This document shows positions 24,856 through 34,244 of a stretch of DNA of 64,000 nucleotides, one piece after another. A program made the translations under genes and the position numbers. This DNA comes from Cohnella mopanensis (GTDB lineage Bacteria > Bacillota > Bacilli > Paenibacillales > Paenibacillaceae), in the NCBI RefSeq assembly GCF_022352055.1, contig NZ_JAKRWM010000008.1, positions 62,001-126,000 on the forward strand. Reading direction: 5' to 3'. How positions within the stretch are numbered: position 1 is the stretch's first letter; the number at the start of each line of letters is the position of its first letter. The notes below the pieces were generated by a model. That model was not told the DNA's origin and did no database searches. It saw only the letters and a program-made list of their open reading frames with translations.

Positions 24856-25911
24856 TTATTCATAATCTTCAATTCGCCATTCTTCTTTCCAATCCAGATA
24901 AGCCATCTTTCCGTCAAAACGGAAGGGAAGCCATACATAATCCGCCTTATAGGTGTTTTCGTCAACTTTATATCCGTTCTCCGGGATGGGGGGATTTTCC
25001 TTATCGTGATCAAAGATACAATCGAATATATCCCTTATCTCTTCATAAGGAAGATAGCCGGCTTCATCGGTAATCCAACGATCTGCCAACGCGATATAAA
25101 GATCTTTCTTCCTCGGGTGTTTGAATATCGAGGAAATCTGGGAACGGAAAGAGGTATTCGTCATGTCGCCTACATGAGGATTTCCCAGAATCTCAAACGG
25201 ACCGTGATAGGTTCGAGCACAAGCGATTTCCGAGGGATTGGGATGATAGCCGGTCGAACCCGAAGTCACTAGATAATGAATGCCTTTGCGTTCAAAATAT
25301 GCCGGAGCTTCCCTCACGAATGGAGGATGGAATTTCGGGAAGTGTGTAGAATAATACCCCGTTACATCCGTATAAGCCTCGGTGAGATCCGCGCAAATCA
25401 ATTCGCTGTGTACTCGTTCGAAATAGTAGTAGGCTTTATTGTCAGGTGCCACAACCAGATCAAAATCCCCTGCGCTTACATTCAAAGGGCGATATATTGT
25501 TTTAACAATTGTATAAGGCCCCAACAAATGATCTGCCGTCATAATCGTTAACGTTTGCGTATGGTCTTTTTCCATAATTTTTATCCAACAAACATATTTT
25601 TGAGTTTTGTTGTTAAAGATAATATGCGGTCGATCCATGCAGCTGGTCGGATGAAGAGAAGATGAGATGTCGTCTTCAACCGGAGGAATAATAATGCCTT
25701 CGTCTTTCCAGTTATAAAGATCGTTAGAAGAATAACACCTTACGCCCCAATGCCAAATTCCGCTTCCAGGAGTCGTTTTCTCTTTATTTTCGCCGTACCA
25801 GTAGAATGTATCGTTTTCGTAGAAGATGGAGGCTCCGTGTGCTTGGATTCGCTTGCCTTCCGTATCTAGCCATACCTGCCCCGGATGTATGGATTTATAG
25901 TTTGGTTGCAT
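24856..25911 (-). CDS. GH43-like five-bladed beta-propeller glycosidase
   Basis: A 351-residue enzyme. VWLDTEGKRIQAHGASIFYE is the start of the first blade with the catalytic-base Asp, followed by FYWYGENKEKT, CMDRPHIIFN with the second Asp, and VREAPAYFERKGIHYL with the proton-donor Glu: the D...D...E triad of the GH43/GH62 clan. The opening resembles the GH43 subfamily containing exo-1,3-beta-galactanases. No signal peptide. The start ATG at 25911 follows GAGGAG; a TTG 21 bases upstream is less likely. Linked to GH78 upstream and GH1 downstream. Substrate could be galactose- or arabinose-containing side chains; not settled by sequence. Confidence 0.75.
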   Translation of the reverse strand: MQPNYKSIHPGQVWLDTEGKRIQAHGASIFYENDTFYWYGENKEKTTPGSGIWHWGVRCYSSNDLYNWKDEGIIIPPVEDDISSSLHPTSCMDRPHIIFNNKTQKYVCWIKIMEKDHTQTLTIMTADHLLGPYTIVKTIYRPLNVSAGDFDLVVAPDNKAYYYFERVHSELICADLTEAYTDVTGYYSTHFPKFHPPFVREAPAYFERKGIHYLVTSGSTGYHPNPSEIACARTYHGPFEILGNPHVGDMTNTSFRSQISSIFKHPRKKDLYIALADRWITDEAGYLPYEEIRDIFDCIFDHDKENPPIPENGYKVDENTYKADYVWLPFRFDGKMAYLDWKEEWRIEDYE

Positions 25912-25959
25912 AGCCTTTGTCTCCTCTTTCAAAAATCTAATTTATTTATTCAAGATGAT

Positions 25960-28803
25960 TTAATCAGCGAGATTTTTGATAGATTTCAACTTGATATCCA
26001 AAGCGTCCAGTGCTTCCGCGGGAATTTTCATAAATGCCTTGGTCGATAAGTCGCGTAGGGAATTGGTGCCCAAATTCGAGATCATATCTTGCGGGAACTG
26101 TTCCAGATGGGGCAAGACATCGAATAACGCTTTCTTGGCTTCTCCGATCCGCAACAAATCTATCAATGTCATTTGCGAGCTGCAGTACTTGATGTATTCG
26201 ACTTCCGGTATATAGGCAAACTTCCAGGTTCCGCTAGTCAACTCGGCAAGGACCCCTTTAACGTCTTGCTCGGCGGAAATCGCCATATGTTGAAGCGGCA
26301 TGCCGTTCACTCGAACATTCTCTAGCTTGGCATCCGGCAGCTCGACCGTAGCCGTAGCATCGAACGGGATGACGAACCGGAAACTCAATTTCCCCGCTTC
26401 GCTTAATTCCCAACCGCTCTCATAGAGTCCTGCGGCCGATTCAAGGGATGCTTTGACGTATTGCAACCTGAAGTCGGGTTGCGGCGACAGACGCACGTGC
26501 TTGAACCCGGGCTTGCTTTCTACTGGATTGATCCCCGCCATGAAACGGTACATCCACTCCACAATAGAACCGTAAGCATAGTGGTTCAGGGAGTTCATAT
26601 CCGTTCCGCTGATTTTGCCGTCCGGCAGCACCGAATTCCAACGCTCCCAAATGGTCGTTGCCCCCATCGTAACCGCGTACAGCCAACTCGGATAATCCTT
26701 ATTCAACAGTAGCGTATATGCCAAGTCCGGATAGCCGGATTTCGAAAGCGCTCTGCACAGATAAGGAGTACCGACAAACCCGGTTTTCAAGTGGTTATGA
26801 TCTTTCTTTAACCGTACCTTCAGTGCGTTTGCTATCTTGGCACGATCCTTCTCCGGAGACAAATCCATGAAGAGCGCGACGACCAACGCTGTCTGTGTAT
26901 CTAGCGCCAAACGACCGTTCGGAGTAAAATATTCTGCTTGGATGGCTGCCTTAACATCATTGGAAAGCTCTTCGTAGAAGTCGGCCAAGGCTGCCTTTCC
27001 AAGTACTTTGGCGGCTTTGGCAACCAACATAGAAGAATAACAATAGTAAGCGGATGATATAAATGCCGTTTCGGTGCCTCCAATAGGAGAACTCGGACCT
27101 ACGCCGTCCAATGCGAGCCAATCGCCGAAATGGAAGCCTTCCGACCAAAGTCTTCTTGCTCCGGAAGCATCGTCGATCCGCTTGATATAGTCTACCCAGG
27201 TTTTCATGCTTTCGAATTGCTGTTCAAGTATCGCAGGATCCCCGCTGTGAAGATAGGCCGTCCAAGGAATAACCGTTGCGGCGTCCCCCCACGCGCTCGA
27301 GCCACCCTCATGTACGGTTGCATCGGGAACTACATAAGGCACTCGGCCATCCCACGCGGCTTGTTCTTGCCAGAGATCGTAACCGTATTTTGCAAAAAAG
27401 GCGTACGTATCCATATTGAACGAAGCGGTTCCCGCGAACACCTGCGCATCCCCAGTCCACCCCATCCGCTCATCGCGCTGCGGACAATCGGTCGGAACGT
27501 CGAGGAAATTGCCTTTCTGTCCCCATAAGGCATTCAGGAACAGCCTGTTCACTAGAGGATCGCTTGTTTCGATGTTACCGGTTTGCTCCATATCGGAGTA
27601 GAGCACGCATCCGTTAAAGTCTTTCGGATCGAGCGCCTCGGTCCAGCCAATAACCTTCACGTAACGGAATCCGTAGAACGTGAAATGAGGCCTTACCCAA
27701 CCTTCTTCGCCACCTGAAACGTATCGGAATTCCGCTTTAGCCGAACGGAGATTGTCCCGATAAAAATTACCGTCCTGAAGGAGCTCACCGTACTGCAAGA
27801 GGATTTCCGCCCCCTTAGGTGCACGGTTGAGGAACTGCACCCATCCAACCATATTTTGACCCATATCCAATACAGTCTCGCCGGAAGGCGTGATAATAAC
27901 CTCGATCGGATTAAGAATCTCGTGAATAATAACGGGAAGACTTTTTCTTGCATGAAGCCGCTCATATCCGATATCAATCTTTTCTACGCCATAGAGGGCA
28001 TCATCTGCGAGCGTCGCATCGTAAAACTCTCCGTCATAGAGGCCGCTTTCCACGATCCGGCTCATCTTCGCTCGCCAAGTCTCATCCGAACGTATGAGAG
28101 TCGCGGTGCCATCCGGATGCGTGATAACGATCTCGCACAGCAAGGCGAACCGGTCGCCATAGATATCGCTCTCTCCTCCGTTAAATCCGAAACGTCCTTT
28201 GTATAATCCGTTACCAAGTAGAACATCGACGCTGTTGGCTCCCGGCCGAAGCATTTCCGTAATGTCATAGGTTTGATACTGCAGCCATTTGTCGTACGCG
28301 TTGAAATGGGGGGACAAGTACTCCTCGCCGACCTTTTTGCCGTTCAGTTCCATCTCGTATAAACCCAGACCGCAAATGTAAGCCCGAGCGCTCTTCACTT
28401 CCTTGGACAAGACGAACTCCGCGCCGATTACAGGATGAATATTGTTATCCATTTTCGGCGCGACCCAATCCGCTTCCCATCTTTCTTGGAGCTTTGCCGT
28501 CTCGAACCATGCGGCCTCGCTCGTCGCAACGTCGCCGTTGTCCGCCCAGACTGTGACCCGCCAATAATACCGGGTTCTCGGTTCCAACGGGAACGGAATC
28601 TCGTAAGCGAGACTATTAATCTCTTCGGATCGGCCAGTATCGAAGAAAACGGGCTCAAATTGTGCGTTAAGCGATACTTCGATTCGTGCCGCGATTTGTT
28701 TGGCGGCAGGCGTCTCGCATGCCACATAGGAAAGATGAGGCTTTCCCAGCTCAAAACCCAATGGATTGACGATGCGATTGGTCTTCATTCGGATAATCTT
28801 CAA
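25960..28803 (-). CDS. alpha-L-rhamnosidase, GH78, with extra C-terminal helical domain
   Basis: A 947-residue intracellular rhamnosidase, paralogous to the one at 18.2-21.0 kb. The order of domains is the same. The acid region is DCPQRDERMGWTGDAQ and the base region ATTIWERWNSVLPDG. The barrel and C-terminal sandwich end near residue 860; about 80 further residues (from about 865: YCSSQMTLIDLLRIGEAKKA to LKSIKNLAD) form a separate helical segment that the first enzyme lacks. The start is a TTG at 28803 behind GAGGAAGTG. It lies between the serine hydrolase and GH43-like genes in the large operon. Confidence 0.95.
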   Translation of the reverse strand: MKIIRMKTNRIVNPLGFELGKPHLSYVACETPAAKQIAARIEVSLNAQFEPVFFDTGRSEEINSLAYEIPFPLEPRTRYYWRVTVWADNGDVATSEAAWFETAKLQERWEADWVAPKMDNNIHPVIGAEFVLSKEVKSARAYICGLGLYEMELNGKKVGEEYLSPHFNAYDKWLQYQTYDITEMLRPGANSVDVLLGNGLYKGRFGFNGGESDIYGDRFALLCEIVITHPDGTATLIRSDETWRAKMSRIVESGLYDGEFYDATLADDALYGVEKIDIGYERLHARKSLPVIIHEILNPIEVIITPSGETVLDMGQNMVGWVQFLNRAPKGAEILLQYGELLQDGNFYRDNLRSAKAEFRYVSGGEEGWVRPHFTFYGFRYVKVIGWTEALDPKDFNGCVLYSDMEQTGNIETSDPLVNRLFLNALWGQKGNFLDVPTDCPQRDERMGWTGDAQVFAGTASFNMDTYAFFAKYGYDLWQEQAAWDGRVPYVVPDATVHEGGSSAWGDAATVIPWTAYLHSGDPAILEQQFESMKTWVDYIKRIDDASGARRLWSEGFHFGDWLALDGVGPSSPIGGTETAFISSAYYCYSSMLVAKAAKVLGKAALADFYEELSNDVKAAIQAEYFTPNGRLALDTQTALVVALFMDLSPEKDRAKIANALKVRLKKDHNHLKTGFVGTPYLCRALSKSGYPDLAYTLLLNKDYPSWLYAVTMGATTIWERWNSVLPDGKISGTDMNSLNHYAYGSIVEWMYRFMAGINPVESKPGFKHVRLSPQPDFRLQYVKASLESAAGLYESGWELSEAGKLSFRFVIPFDATATVELPDAKLENVRVNGMPLQHMAISAEQDVKGVLAELTSGTWKFAYIPEVEYIKYCSSQMTLIDLLRIGEAKKALFDVLPHLEQFPQDMISNLGTNSLRDLSTKAFMKIPAEALDALDIKLKSIKNLAD

Positions 28804-28833
28804 TGGATTTCACTTCCTCTTATTGTAAAATGA

Positions 28834-29913
28834 CTAGCCGTAAATCTCGTAGATAAGCTTTTCGATTTGTCTGGAAACGTAGGAACCGGCACCTCCGATA
28901 TTAGATCGGTTAACCATGAGGATCGCTTGGATGTTTTTCCGGACGTCGATAAAGAAATGAGTACCGTAAGCACCGCTCCAGCCGAATGCTCCCGAAGAGA
29001 AAGGTAGTCCCATCAACTCGGGAGCCCGGTAAACCACCATTCCCAATCCCCAAACCGAACCCGGGAAAAACTCCTTCTTATGGTTGGAACTCTCCGTGCA
29101 CATCCGATGAACGGTTTCCTCCCGTAATAGGCGAAGATCTTGGTACCTTCCTTCACCAGCCAGCAACTGCACGATTTTATCGTAATCGCTTAATGTACCG
29201 AGAAGGCCCGCTCCAGCAGAATAATACCCGTTCAGCATCGCGTTGACCGTCGGCCACATCGATTCCGATTCGGTTACATCGCGAAGTTCGCCGTTATCCG
29301 CTTCATACAGACGAACAACTCTCTCCGCCTGTGCCGAAGTTAACGAATAAGTGGTATCCCGTAAGCCGAGCGGTTCGAATATATTCTCTCGGAAGAAGGT
29401 CTGCAAGTCGCTTCCGGAAGCGACCTCAATGATTCGTCCCAAAATGTCGAAGCCTACGATCCCGCTATAGCCGGTCCCCGTTCCCGGTTCGAAATCCCGC
29501 GGCATTCCCGCCCATTTATGAACACGCTCCGCTAACTTGTCGGTCGGATCGAAGCACTTCTCGACATATTCCTGACTACTCGGCCCATGACCAAGTCCGC
29601 TGCTGTGATTCAACAAATCTAGAACGGTAACTCCCCTTTTATCTTCGTAATCGGGCAAGTATTTGGCAATGCTATCCCCGAGACACAGTCGGCCCCGTTC
29701 CTTCAAAATCATAGCGGCGATCGCGGCTATGGGCTTTGTCATCGACGCGAGACGGAAAATCGAAGATTCCGTCACCGGCTCCTGAGTTTCCAAATTCGCG
29801 TATCCGCTATAAGTTTCAAAGACCTTTTCTCCATTCTTTCTTACCAGAAGCGAAGCGCCAGCGATTTCCTTGTCCGCTACATACTTTTCCAGTTGAGACG
29901 TTAATCGTTCCAA
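28834..29913 (-). CDS. serine hydrolase of the beta-lactamase/EstB family
   Basis: A 359-residue class C beta-lactamase-fold hydrolase. The active-site motif SxxK is in RLASMTKPIAAIAAM (about residue 57), and YxN is replaced by the esterase-like YSG in GTGYSGIVGFDILG. Other parts are DLLNHSSGLGHG and the C-terminal GAFGWSGAYGTHFFIDV. The LNHSSGL and YSG pattern is that of EstB-like esterases rather than antibiotic-degrading enzymes. No signal peptide is evident. The start is a TTG (29913) with GGAGGT at 6-bp spacing. It sits in the glycoside operon beside the two SGNH enzymes, so a carbohydrate-ester substrate is plausible. Confidence 0.82.
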   Translation of the reverse strand: MERLTSQLEKYVADKEIAGASLLVRKNGEKVFETYSGYANLETQEPVTESSIFRLASMTKPIAAIAAMILKERGRLCLGDSIAKYLPDYEDKRGVTVLDLLNHSSGLGHGPSSQEYVEKCFDPTDKLAERVHKWAGMPRDFEPGTGTGYSGIVGFDILGRIIEVASGSDLQTFFRENIFEPLGLRDTTYSLTSAQAERVVRLYEADNGELRDVTESESMWPTVNAMLNGYYSAGAGLLGTLSDYDKIVQLLAGEGRYQDLRLLREETVHRMCTESSNHKKEFFPGSVWGLGMVVYRAPELMGLPFSSGAFGWSGAYGTHFFIDVRKNIQAILMVNRSNIGGAGSYVSRQIEKLIYEIYG

Positions 29914-29956
29914 TTGAATACCTCCGTAATATGGGGATTCCTCGACTGTGTTGAAA

Positions 29957-30622
29957 TTACAAGAATTTATCGATTTCCTGGCTTACGATTTCATAACCTT
30001 TAATATTCAAATGAAGACCATCGAAAGTAAAGTCGACTTTTAACCGACCATCTTCATCCAGCAATTTGGAATACAGATCTATATAGTTGAAATTCAACTT
30101 TTGAGCGCTGTCTCTTAAGGACTGATTCATATTCATGATGTTTTCATTCGTACGCGGCCCTACCATAGGAACCGGCAAAGTATTCGCTTCCTCGCTATTA
30201 TTTACTGGGTAAACAGACTGTACAAAGATGTGAATGTCTGGAATCGTGGTTTGAATGCTCGATATGATTTCTTCAATGCGGCTGACGATTTCTTCAGGTT
30301 CATTACCTTCGCCTAAGTCGTTGGTGCCAATTAGCAAAAATACTCTTTCCGGTTCCAGATCGTAGACAAGGTGCTTTAGATTTGCTAATACGTTTTCTGT
30401 TTTGTATCCGCCTACGCCCCGGTTATACATCGCTTTCTTGCAATCGAGCATTTCATGAATCGAAAATCCTTCCGTAATGGAGTCTCCGATAAATACGATC
30501 CCGTGTTTTTTAGCGATGGGATTCAAACCAAAGAAGGTGGCTAAGCGTTGTTTTTGCACGTTTTCGAGAAAAGGTTTAATTATAGCAATGTGTTGTTCGA
30601 AATCGAAATTTTTGTCGCTCAT
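29957..30622 (-). CDS. SGNH/GDSL-family esterase
   Basis: A 221-residue SGNH hydrolase with all blocks: VFIGDSITEGF (Ser nucleophile, about residue 45), the oxyanion Gly in NRGVGGYKTENVL, IGTNDLGEGN with the Asn, and DGLHLNIKGYEIV with the catalytic Asp and His. This compact intracellular form is like platelet-activating-factor acetylhydrolase-type or acetyl-xylan/rhamnogalacturonan acetylesterase enzymes. ATG follows GGAGGCGTCAAA. It follows the permease gene by 30 bp and is not closely related to the other SGNH enzyme in the operon. Probably removes acetyl groups from the substrate. Confidence 0.88.
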   Translation of the reverse strand: MSDKNFDFEQHIAIIKPFLENVQKQRLATFFGLNPIAKKHGIVFIGDSITEGFSIHEMLDCKKAMYNRGVGGYKTENVLANLKHLVYDLEPERVFLLIGTNDLGEGNEPEEIVSRIEEIISSIQTTIPDIHIFVQSVYPVNNSEEANTLPVPMVGPRTNENIMNMNQSLRDSAQKLNFNYIDLYSKLLDEDGRLKVDFTFDGLHLNIKGYEIVSQEIDKFL

Positions 30623-30652
30623 TTTGACGCCTCCGGATTTTTAATAAACGAT

Positions 30653-31543
30653 TTAACCTTTAACGGCTCCCCCCGCGATACCTTTTACGAAGTAACGTTG
30701 AAAGAAGGGATACGCGATCATAATCGGAAGGATACCGATCACAGCTATGGCCATACGCGCGGTTTCTCCTGGCAAATCCTTGATGTTGGCGGAAGCCGAT
30801 CCGTAGGCAGAGTTGGCTGATTTGAGCGCTTCGATATTTTGCATAATCTGGTTAAGCAGATTCTGAACGCTATATAGTTGTGGGTCAGTAATGTAAATCA
30901 GTCCATTATTCCAGTCATTCCAATACATGATTCCGGTAAACAAGCCGATGGTGGCCATAATGGGCAATGACAGCGGCAGTACCATTTGGAAAAATAATCG
31001 ATATTCCCCCGCTCCGTCGATCCGAGCCGATTCCAAGACCGGTACCGGAATCGTGTTGATGAAGAACGAGCGGGCAAGCAGGACATTAAATCCGTTCATG
31101 AGAAGTCCGGGTAAGAGAAGAGCCCAGAGCGTATTTTTGATATCGAAGAGCTGAGTATAAACCAAATAAGTCGGCACAAGTCCCCCGTTGAACAGCAAGG
31201 TGAAAAATACGAGGAACGTATACACCCGGTAACCTGGCATGTCTTTCTTGGACAACGCATACCCGAGCATGGCGGTCATCAATAGACTGACAGTGGTTCC
31301 GACCGCTGTCACGATGACGGTGATACCGTATGCCCGACCGATGACGGAGAAGCTGCTCGCCAAGTATTCATAAGCGTCAAAGCTGAAAACTTTCGGTAGA
31401 AAGGAGTAACCGTTCTGAAGAATGGAGTCCTCGGAGCTCAGAGAGGCCGAGAATAGAAGAACGAATGGAATAATGCACAGGATGCTCAGGACGGCTAGGA
31501 AAGTGTGGGAGATCCATTGCCATGTTCGGTTCGCTTGATTCAC
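30653..31543 (-). CDS. carbohydrate ABC transporter permease (LplC/YtcP type)
   Basis: A 296-residue inner-membrane permease with six transmembrane helices. The EAA loop that docks the ATPase reads ESARIDGAGEYRLFFQMVLPLSLP. The length and the start (NRTWQWISHTFLAVLSILCI) match the LplC/YtcP group, which pairs with LplB-type permeases and large lipoprotein binding proteins for oligosaccharides. I chose the GTG at 31543, which has GAGGTG at 6-bp spacing; another GTG lies 9 bases upstream. The ATPase is not encoded here; this transporter class uses a shared MsmK/UgpC-like ATPase elsewhere. Start is 15 bp after the first permease. Confidence 0.93.
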   Translation of the reverse strand: MNQANRTWQWISHTFLAVLSILCIIPFVLLFSASLSSEDSILQNGYSFLPKVFSFDAYEYLASSFSVIGRAYGITVIVTAVGTTVSLLMTAMLGYALSKKDMPGYRVYTFLVFFTLLFNGGLVPTYLVYTQLFDIKNTLWALLLPGLLMNGFNVLLARSFFINTIPVPVLESARIDGAGEYRLFFQMVLPLSLPIMATIGLFTGIMYWNDWNNGLIYITDPQLYSVQNLLNQIMQNIEALKSANSAYGSASANIKDLPGETARMAIAVIGILPIMIAYPFFQRYFVKGIAGGAVKG

Positions 31544-31558
31544 GTTTCTCACCTCGAC

Positions 31559-32479
31559 TTAAAATAATGCATTATCTTTACTGAATTTACGGACCGTATA
31601 ATTGGTCAGAATAACGAGACTAAAACCGACCAACGATTGGTAGAACCCTGCCGCTGCTGACATGCCGATATTATTACTCTGAAGTAGTCCCCTGAACACG
31701 TACGTATCGATAACGTTCGTCGTGTCGTACAGGATGCCCGAGTTTAGAGGCACTTGGTAGAACAGTCCGAAGTCGGAGTAGAAGATTTTGCCGACAGCGA
31801 GTAAAGTCATAATCACGATAATCGGTGCGATAAGCGGTAGAGTAATGGTGCGGATTTGCTGCCATTTGCTCGCTCCATCCAGAGTGGCGGCTTCGTAATA
31901 CTCTTGATCGATGCCGATAATGGCAGCCAGGTAGATAATGCAGTTAAATCCGATTGTTTTCCACAAATTCACTAGGACGAGGATATAGGGCCAATACTTC
32001 GGCTCCATATACCATGAGATCGGGTCAAGTCCAAGCATCGGCAGCAATGTATTGTTCACATAACCTTGTCCTTCGCCGAGGAATCCAAATACCAGATAGC
32101 TTACGATGACCATTGAGATCAGAAAAGGCAACAGGATGACGGTCTGATAAAACCTCGACATGAAACGGTTTTTCACTTCGTTGAGCAGGAGCGCGACTCC
32201 GAACGATAAAATAGTACCTAACACGATAAAAGTGGCGTTATACAAAAGAGTGTTACGAGTGATGATGTAAGCATCTGTTGTCCGGAACAGGAACTTGAAG
32301 TTGGTAAACCCGTTCCAATCGCCTCCAAAGACTCCTTTGGAATAGTCGATGCTCTTGAAAGCGATGACCAGTCCCGCCATGGGCAAATAATTGTTGATTA
32401 GCAGGTAGATCATGCCGGGTAGCATCATTACCATAATAGGCAAATAAGTCTTGTATCTCTTGAACGTCTTGTTCTGCAT
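31559..32479 (-). CDS. carbohydrate ABC transporter permease (LplB type)
   Basis: A 306-residue permease with six transmembrane helices. It begins MQNKTFKRYKTYLPIMVMML and its EAA loop reads YEAATLDGASKWQQIRTITLP. The group (LplB/YtcP/YesP-like) imports complex oligosaccharides in Bacillales. ATG follows AAGGAGTTCCTT. It opens a second transcription unit: the preceding binding-protein gene ends in a strong terminator at 32611-32647, and a new activator site and -10 element (32531-32594) lie between them. Confidence 0.93.
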   Translation of the reverse strand: MQNKTFKRYKTYLPIMVMMLPGMIYLLINNYLPMAGLVIAFKSIDYSKGVFGGDWNGFTNFKFLFRTTDAYIITRNTLLYNATFIVLGTILSFGVALLLNEVKNRFMSRFYQTVILLPFLISMVIVSYLVFGFLGEGQGYVNNTLLPMLGLDPISWYMEPKYWPYILVLVNLWKTIGFNCIIYLAAIIGIDQEYYEAATLDGASKWQQIRTITLPLIAPIIVIMTLLAVGKIFYSDFGLFYQVPLNSGILYDTTNVIDTYVFRGLLQSNNIGMSAAAGFYQSLVGFSLVILTNYTVRKFSKDNALF

Positions 32480-32530
32480 AAGGAACTCCTTCCAGCTTTG
32501 TACTTGTCGGTTTGTTTAATCTCTCTTCCT

Positions 32531-32594
32531 ATCTTAAAAGAATGGGTATATCCCCACTACCGTTCGCTCGACTTCGCAACAACACAATTTCGAC
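32531..32594 (-). promoter_or_regulatory. regulator site A and promoter of the permease unit
   Basis: TCGAC (32568-32572), ACAACAC (32579-32585) and TCGAC (32590-32594) have the same spacing as in sites B and C. On the minus strand a TAAGAT (32536-32531) -10 element lies 31 bp downstream of the site, without a clear -35, as expected for an activator-dependent promoter. The first permease starts 88 bp from the site. Confidence 0.7.
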
Positions 32595-32610
32595 TTTTTG
32601 AAAAACAAAA

Positions 32611-32647
32611 AACGATCGCTCCCCCCATTTGTTGGTGAGCGATCGTT
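32611..32647 (-). terminator. terminator between binding protein and permeases
   Basis: AACGATCGCTC / GAGCGATCGTT, an 11-bp perfect stem with a 15-base loop, and on the minus strand a run of TTTTTTG. It should keep the binding protein transcript far more abundant than the permeases. Confidence 0.85.
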
Positions 32648-32661
32648 GCTTGATCAGTGCT

Positions 32662-34194
32662 TTATTTGCTGTTGCTTGCAGCCAACCATGCGTCGAGTTG
32701 CTTCTGCTTTTCGGCAACAATTTTATCAATGCCTGAAGCCTTAAGTTTCTCGATGAATTGCGGAAGGATTTTGTCCGGATCTACGCTGCCCGTTTCCAGT
32801 GCTGGTACGAATTGAGCGGTTACGTTCTTGACCGCTGCAACTTCTGTCTTAACGGCGTCTAGATTAGGCGTAAAGCCTAGCGCTTTCGAGTCTACAAACG
32901 TCTCTTCGAATGCTTTCCCTTGTTCGCGAATGGTTGGGTCTTCCAAATCGGTCAAATAGGTCAATTGTACGTTTCCGAACATAAAGCTCTGGTGCATAGA
33001 ATAGCCGTCACCCGGGAGTACGGAGATGATATTGTCGCTTTTCTTGGTGTAATGCTTGCCCTCAATGCCGAAGTTAATCAGATTGATGATGTCTTTATCC
33101 GTATACGTCAAGTTTAAGAATTCCATCGCTTTGGACTGATTTTTGGAATTGTTGGCCGGAATCGCCCATATCAGACCCAGGACACCTTGCGTCGTCTGAA
33201 GCGGCTTTTGAGCGGTAACCTTAACCATTTCTTTTCCGGTGCCTGCCGCTGCCTGTTTCTCAACGCCGGGTTGATCACCGGCGACAGTAGCTAGTGCCTT
33301 TCCGGCTTTGATCTGATCCGAACCGGTGACCTTCGTTGTAGCCGCATCTTTCGAAATATAACCCGCTTGATACCAGCTCCTCAGCTTTCTCAAGGCATCC
33401 GTATATTCCGGAGTCTCGTACAAGTTTACTACTTTCATGCTGGAATCCGAAGAATCGAGTACGCCCAGACCGTCCAACAAGGAATCGAATTTACCAAGTG
33501 TATCGAATAACGTGGTCAAAGGCATCGATCCTTGAGGATTAGCCGCAATTGGAATGATCGCCGGATTTTTCTCTTTCACCGATTTAAAGACTTGATCCAG
33601 ATCGTTCGTCGAATTAATTGTACTGATGTCGATGTCGGCTTGATCCAAGATATCTTTTGCCATGACTATCGCCGTTCCGCCAAGCGGCAATGGATTCACT
33701 GGCGTAGCATAAATCTTGCCGTCGATGCGCGCAACGTCCAGCTTGCTTCCCAATACATCCTTAATCCCTTGCCCTTGCTCATTAAGGAGATCATCCAAAG
33801 GTGCCAGCTGTTTAGCAGCCACCATTCCGCCGTATGTGTTGAAGTCCGCAAGCATAACATCCAGTTTCTCGTTGCCTGTCAGCATCAGGTTTTGCTGCTG
33901 AAACCATTGGCCGAACGGAATGCCCAACAGCTTGACCGTAACGTTGATCTTTTCTTTGGTTATTTTGCTAATGGCGGCTTCCACTTCTCCGAGATCCTTG
34001 GGTACAGGCCCTAGCAACGGATATCCCATTACGACTTCATACGTTTCACCGGAATCGGTGCTCGCCGCCGCGGACGAGCTTGGCGCCGCCGATCCAGTAG
34101 CAGTAGAATCGTTCTTGTCGCTCTTACTGCAGGCGGATACCCATATCATGCTTGCAACCAAGGCCAGACTAGCCGCTTTTTTCCACTTACTCAT
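32662..34194 (-). CDS. extracellular sugar-binding lipoprotein of the Lpl-type ABC importer
   Basis: A 510-residue solute-binding lipoprotein. The signal peptide is KKAASLALVASMIWVSAC with lipobox VSAC (about residues 19-22), followed by a Ser/Ala/Thr-rich linker. The binding domain (family 1 extracellular solute-binding, LplA/YtcQ/YesO-like) has LMLTGNEKLDVMLADFN and ENPAIIPIAANPQGSMPLTT near the N lobe, and MEFLNLTYTDKDIINLINFG. The ATG at 34194 (MSKWKK) is the signal-peptide start; longer upstream in-frame starts lack a leader. It is the first gene of the transport genes and is controlled by site B. The ligand is not deducible; the neighbours suggest a rhamnosylated glycoside. Confidence 0.93.
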   Translation of the reverse strand: MSKWKKAASLALVASMIWVSACSKSDKNDSTATGSAAPSSSAAASTDSGETYEVVMGYPLLGPVPKDLGEVEAAISKITKEKINVTVKLLGIPFGQWFQQQNLMLTGNEKLDVMLADFNTYGGMVAAKQLAPLDDLLNEQGQGIKDVLGSKLDVARIDGKIYATPVNPLPLGGTAIVMAKDILDQADIDISTINSTNDLDQVFKSVKEKNPAIIPIAANPQGSMPLTTLFDTLGKFDSLLDGLGVLDSSDSSMKVVNLYETPEYTDALRKLRSWYQAGYISKDAATTKVTGSDQIKAGKALATVAGDQPGVEKQAAAGTGKEMVKVTAQKPLQTTQGVLGLIWAIPANNSKNQSKAMEFLNLTYTDKDIINLINFGIEGKHYTKKSDNIISVLPGDGYSMHQSFMFGNVQLTYLTDLEDPTIREQGKAFEETFVDSKALGFTPNLDAVKTEVAAVKNVTAQFVPALETGSVDPDKILPQFIEKLKASGIDKIVAEKQKQLDAWLAASNSK

Positions 34195-34244
34195 AAAATA
34201 AGATACCCCCATAAACGAATTGGATTCTTTGAATCTGATTCCAT

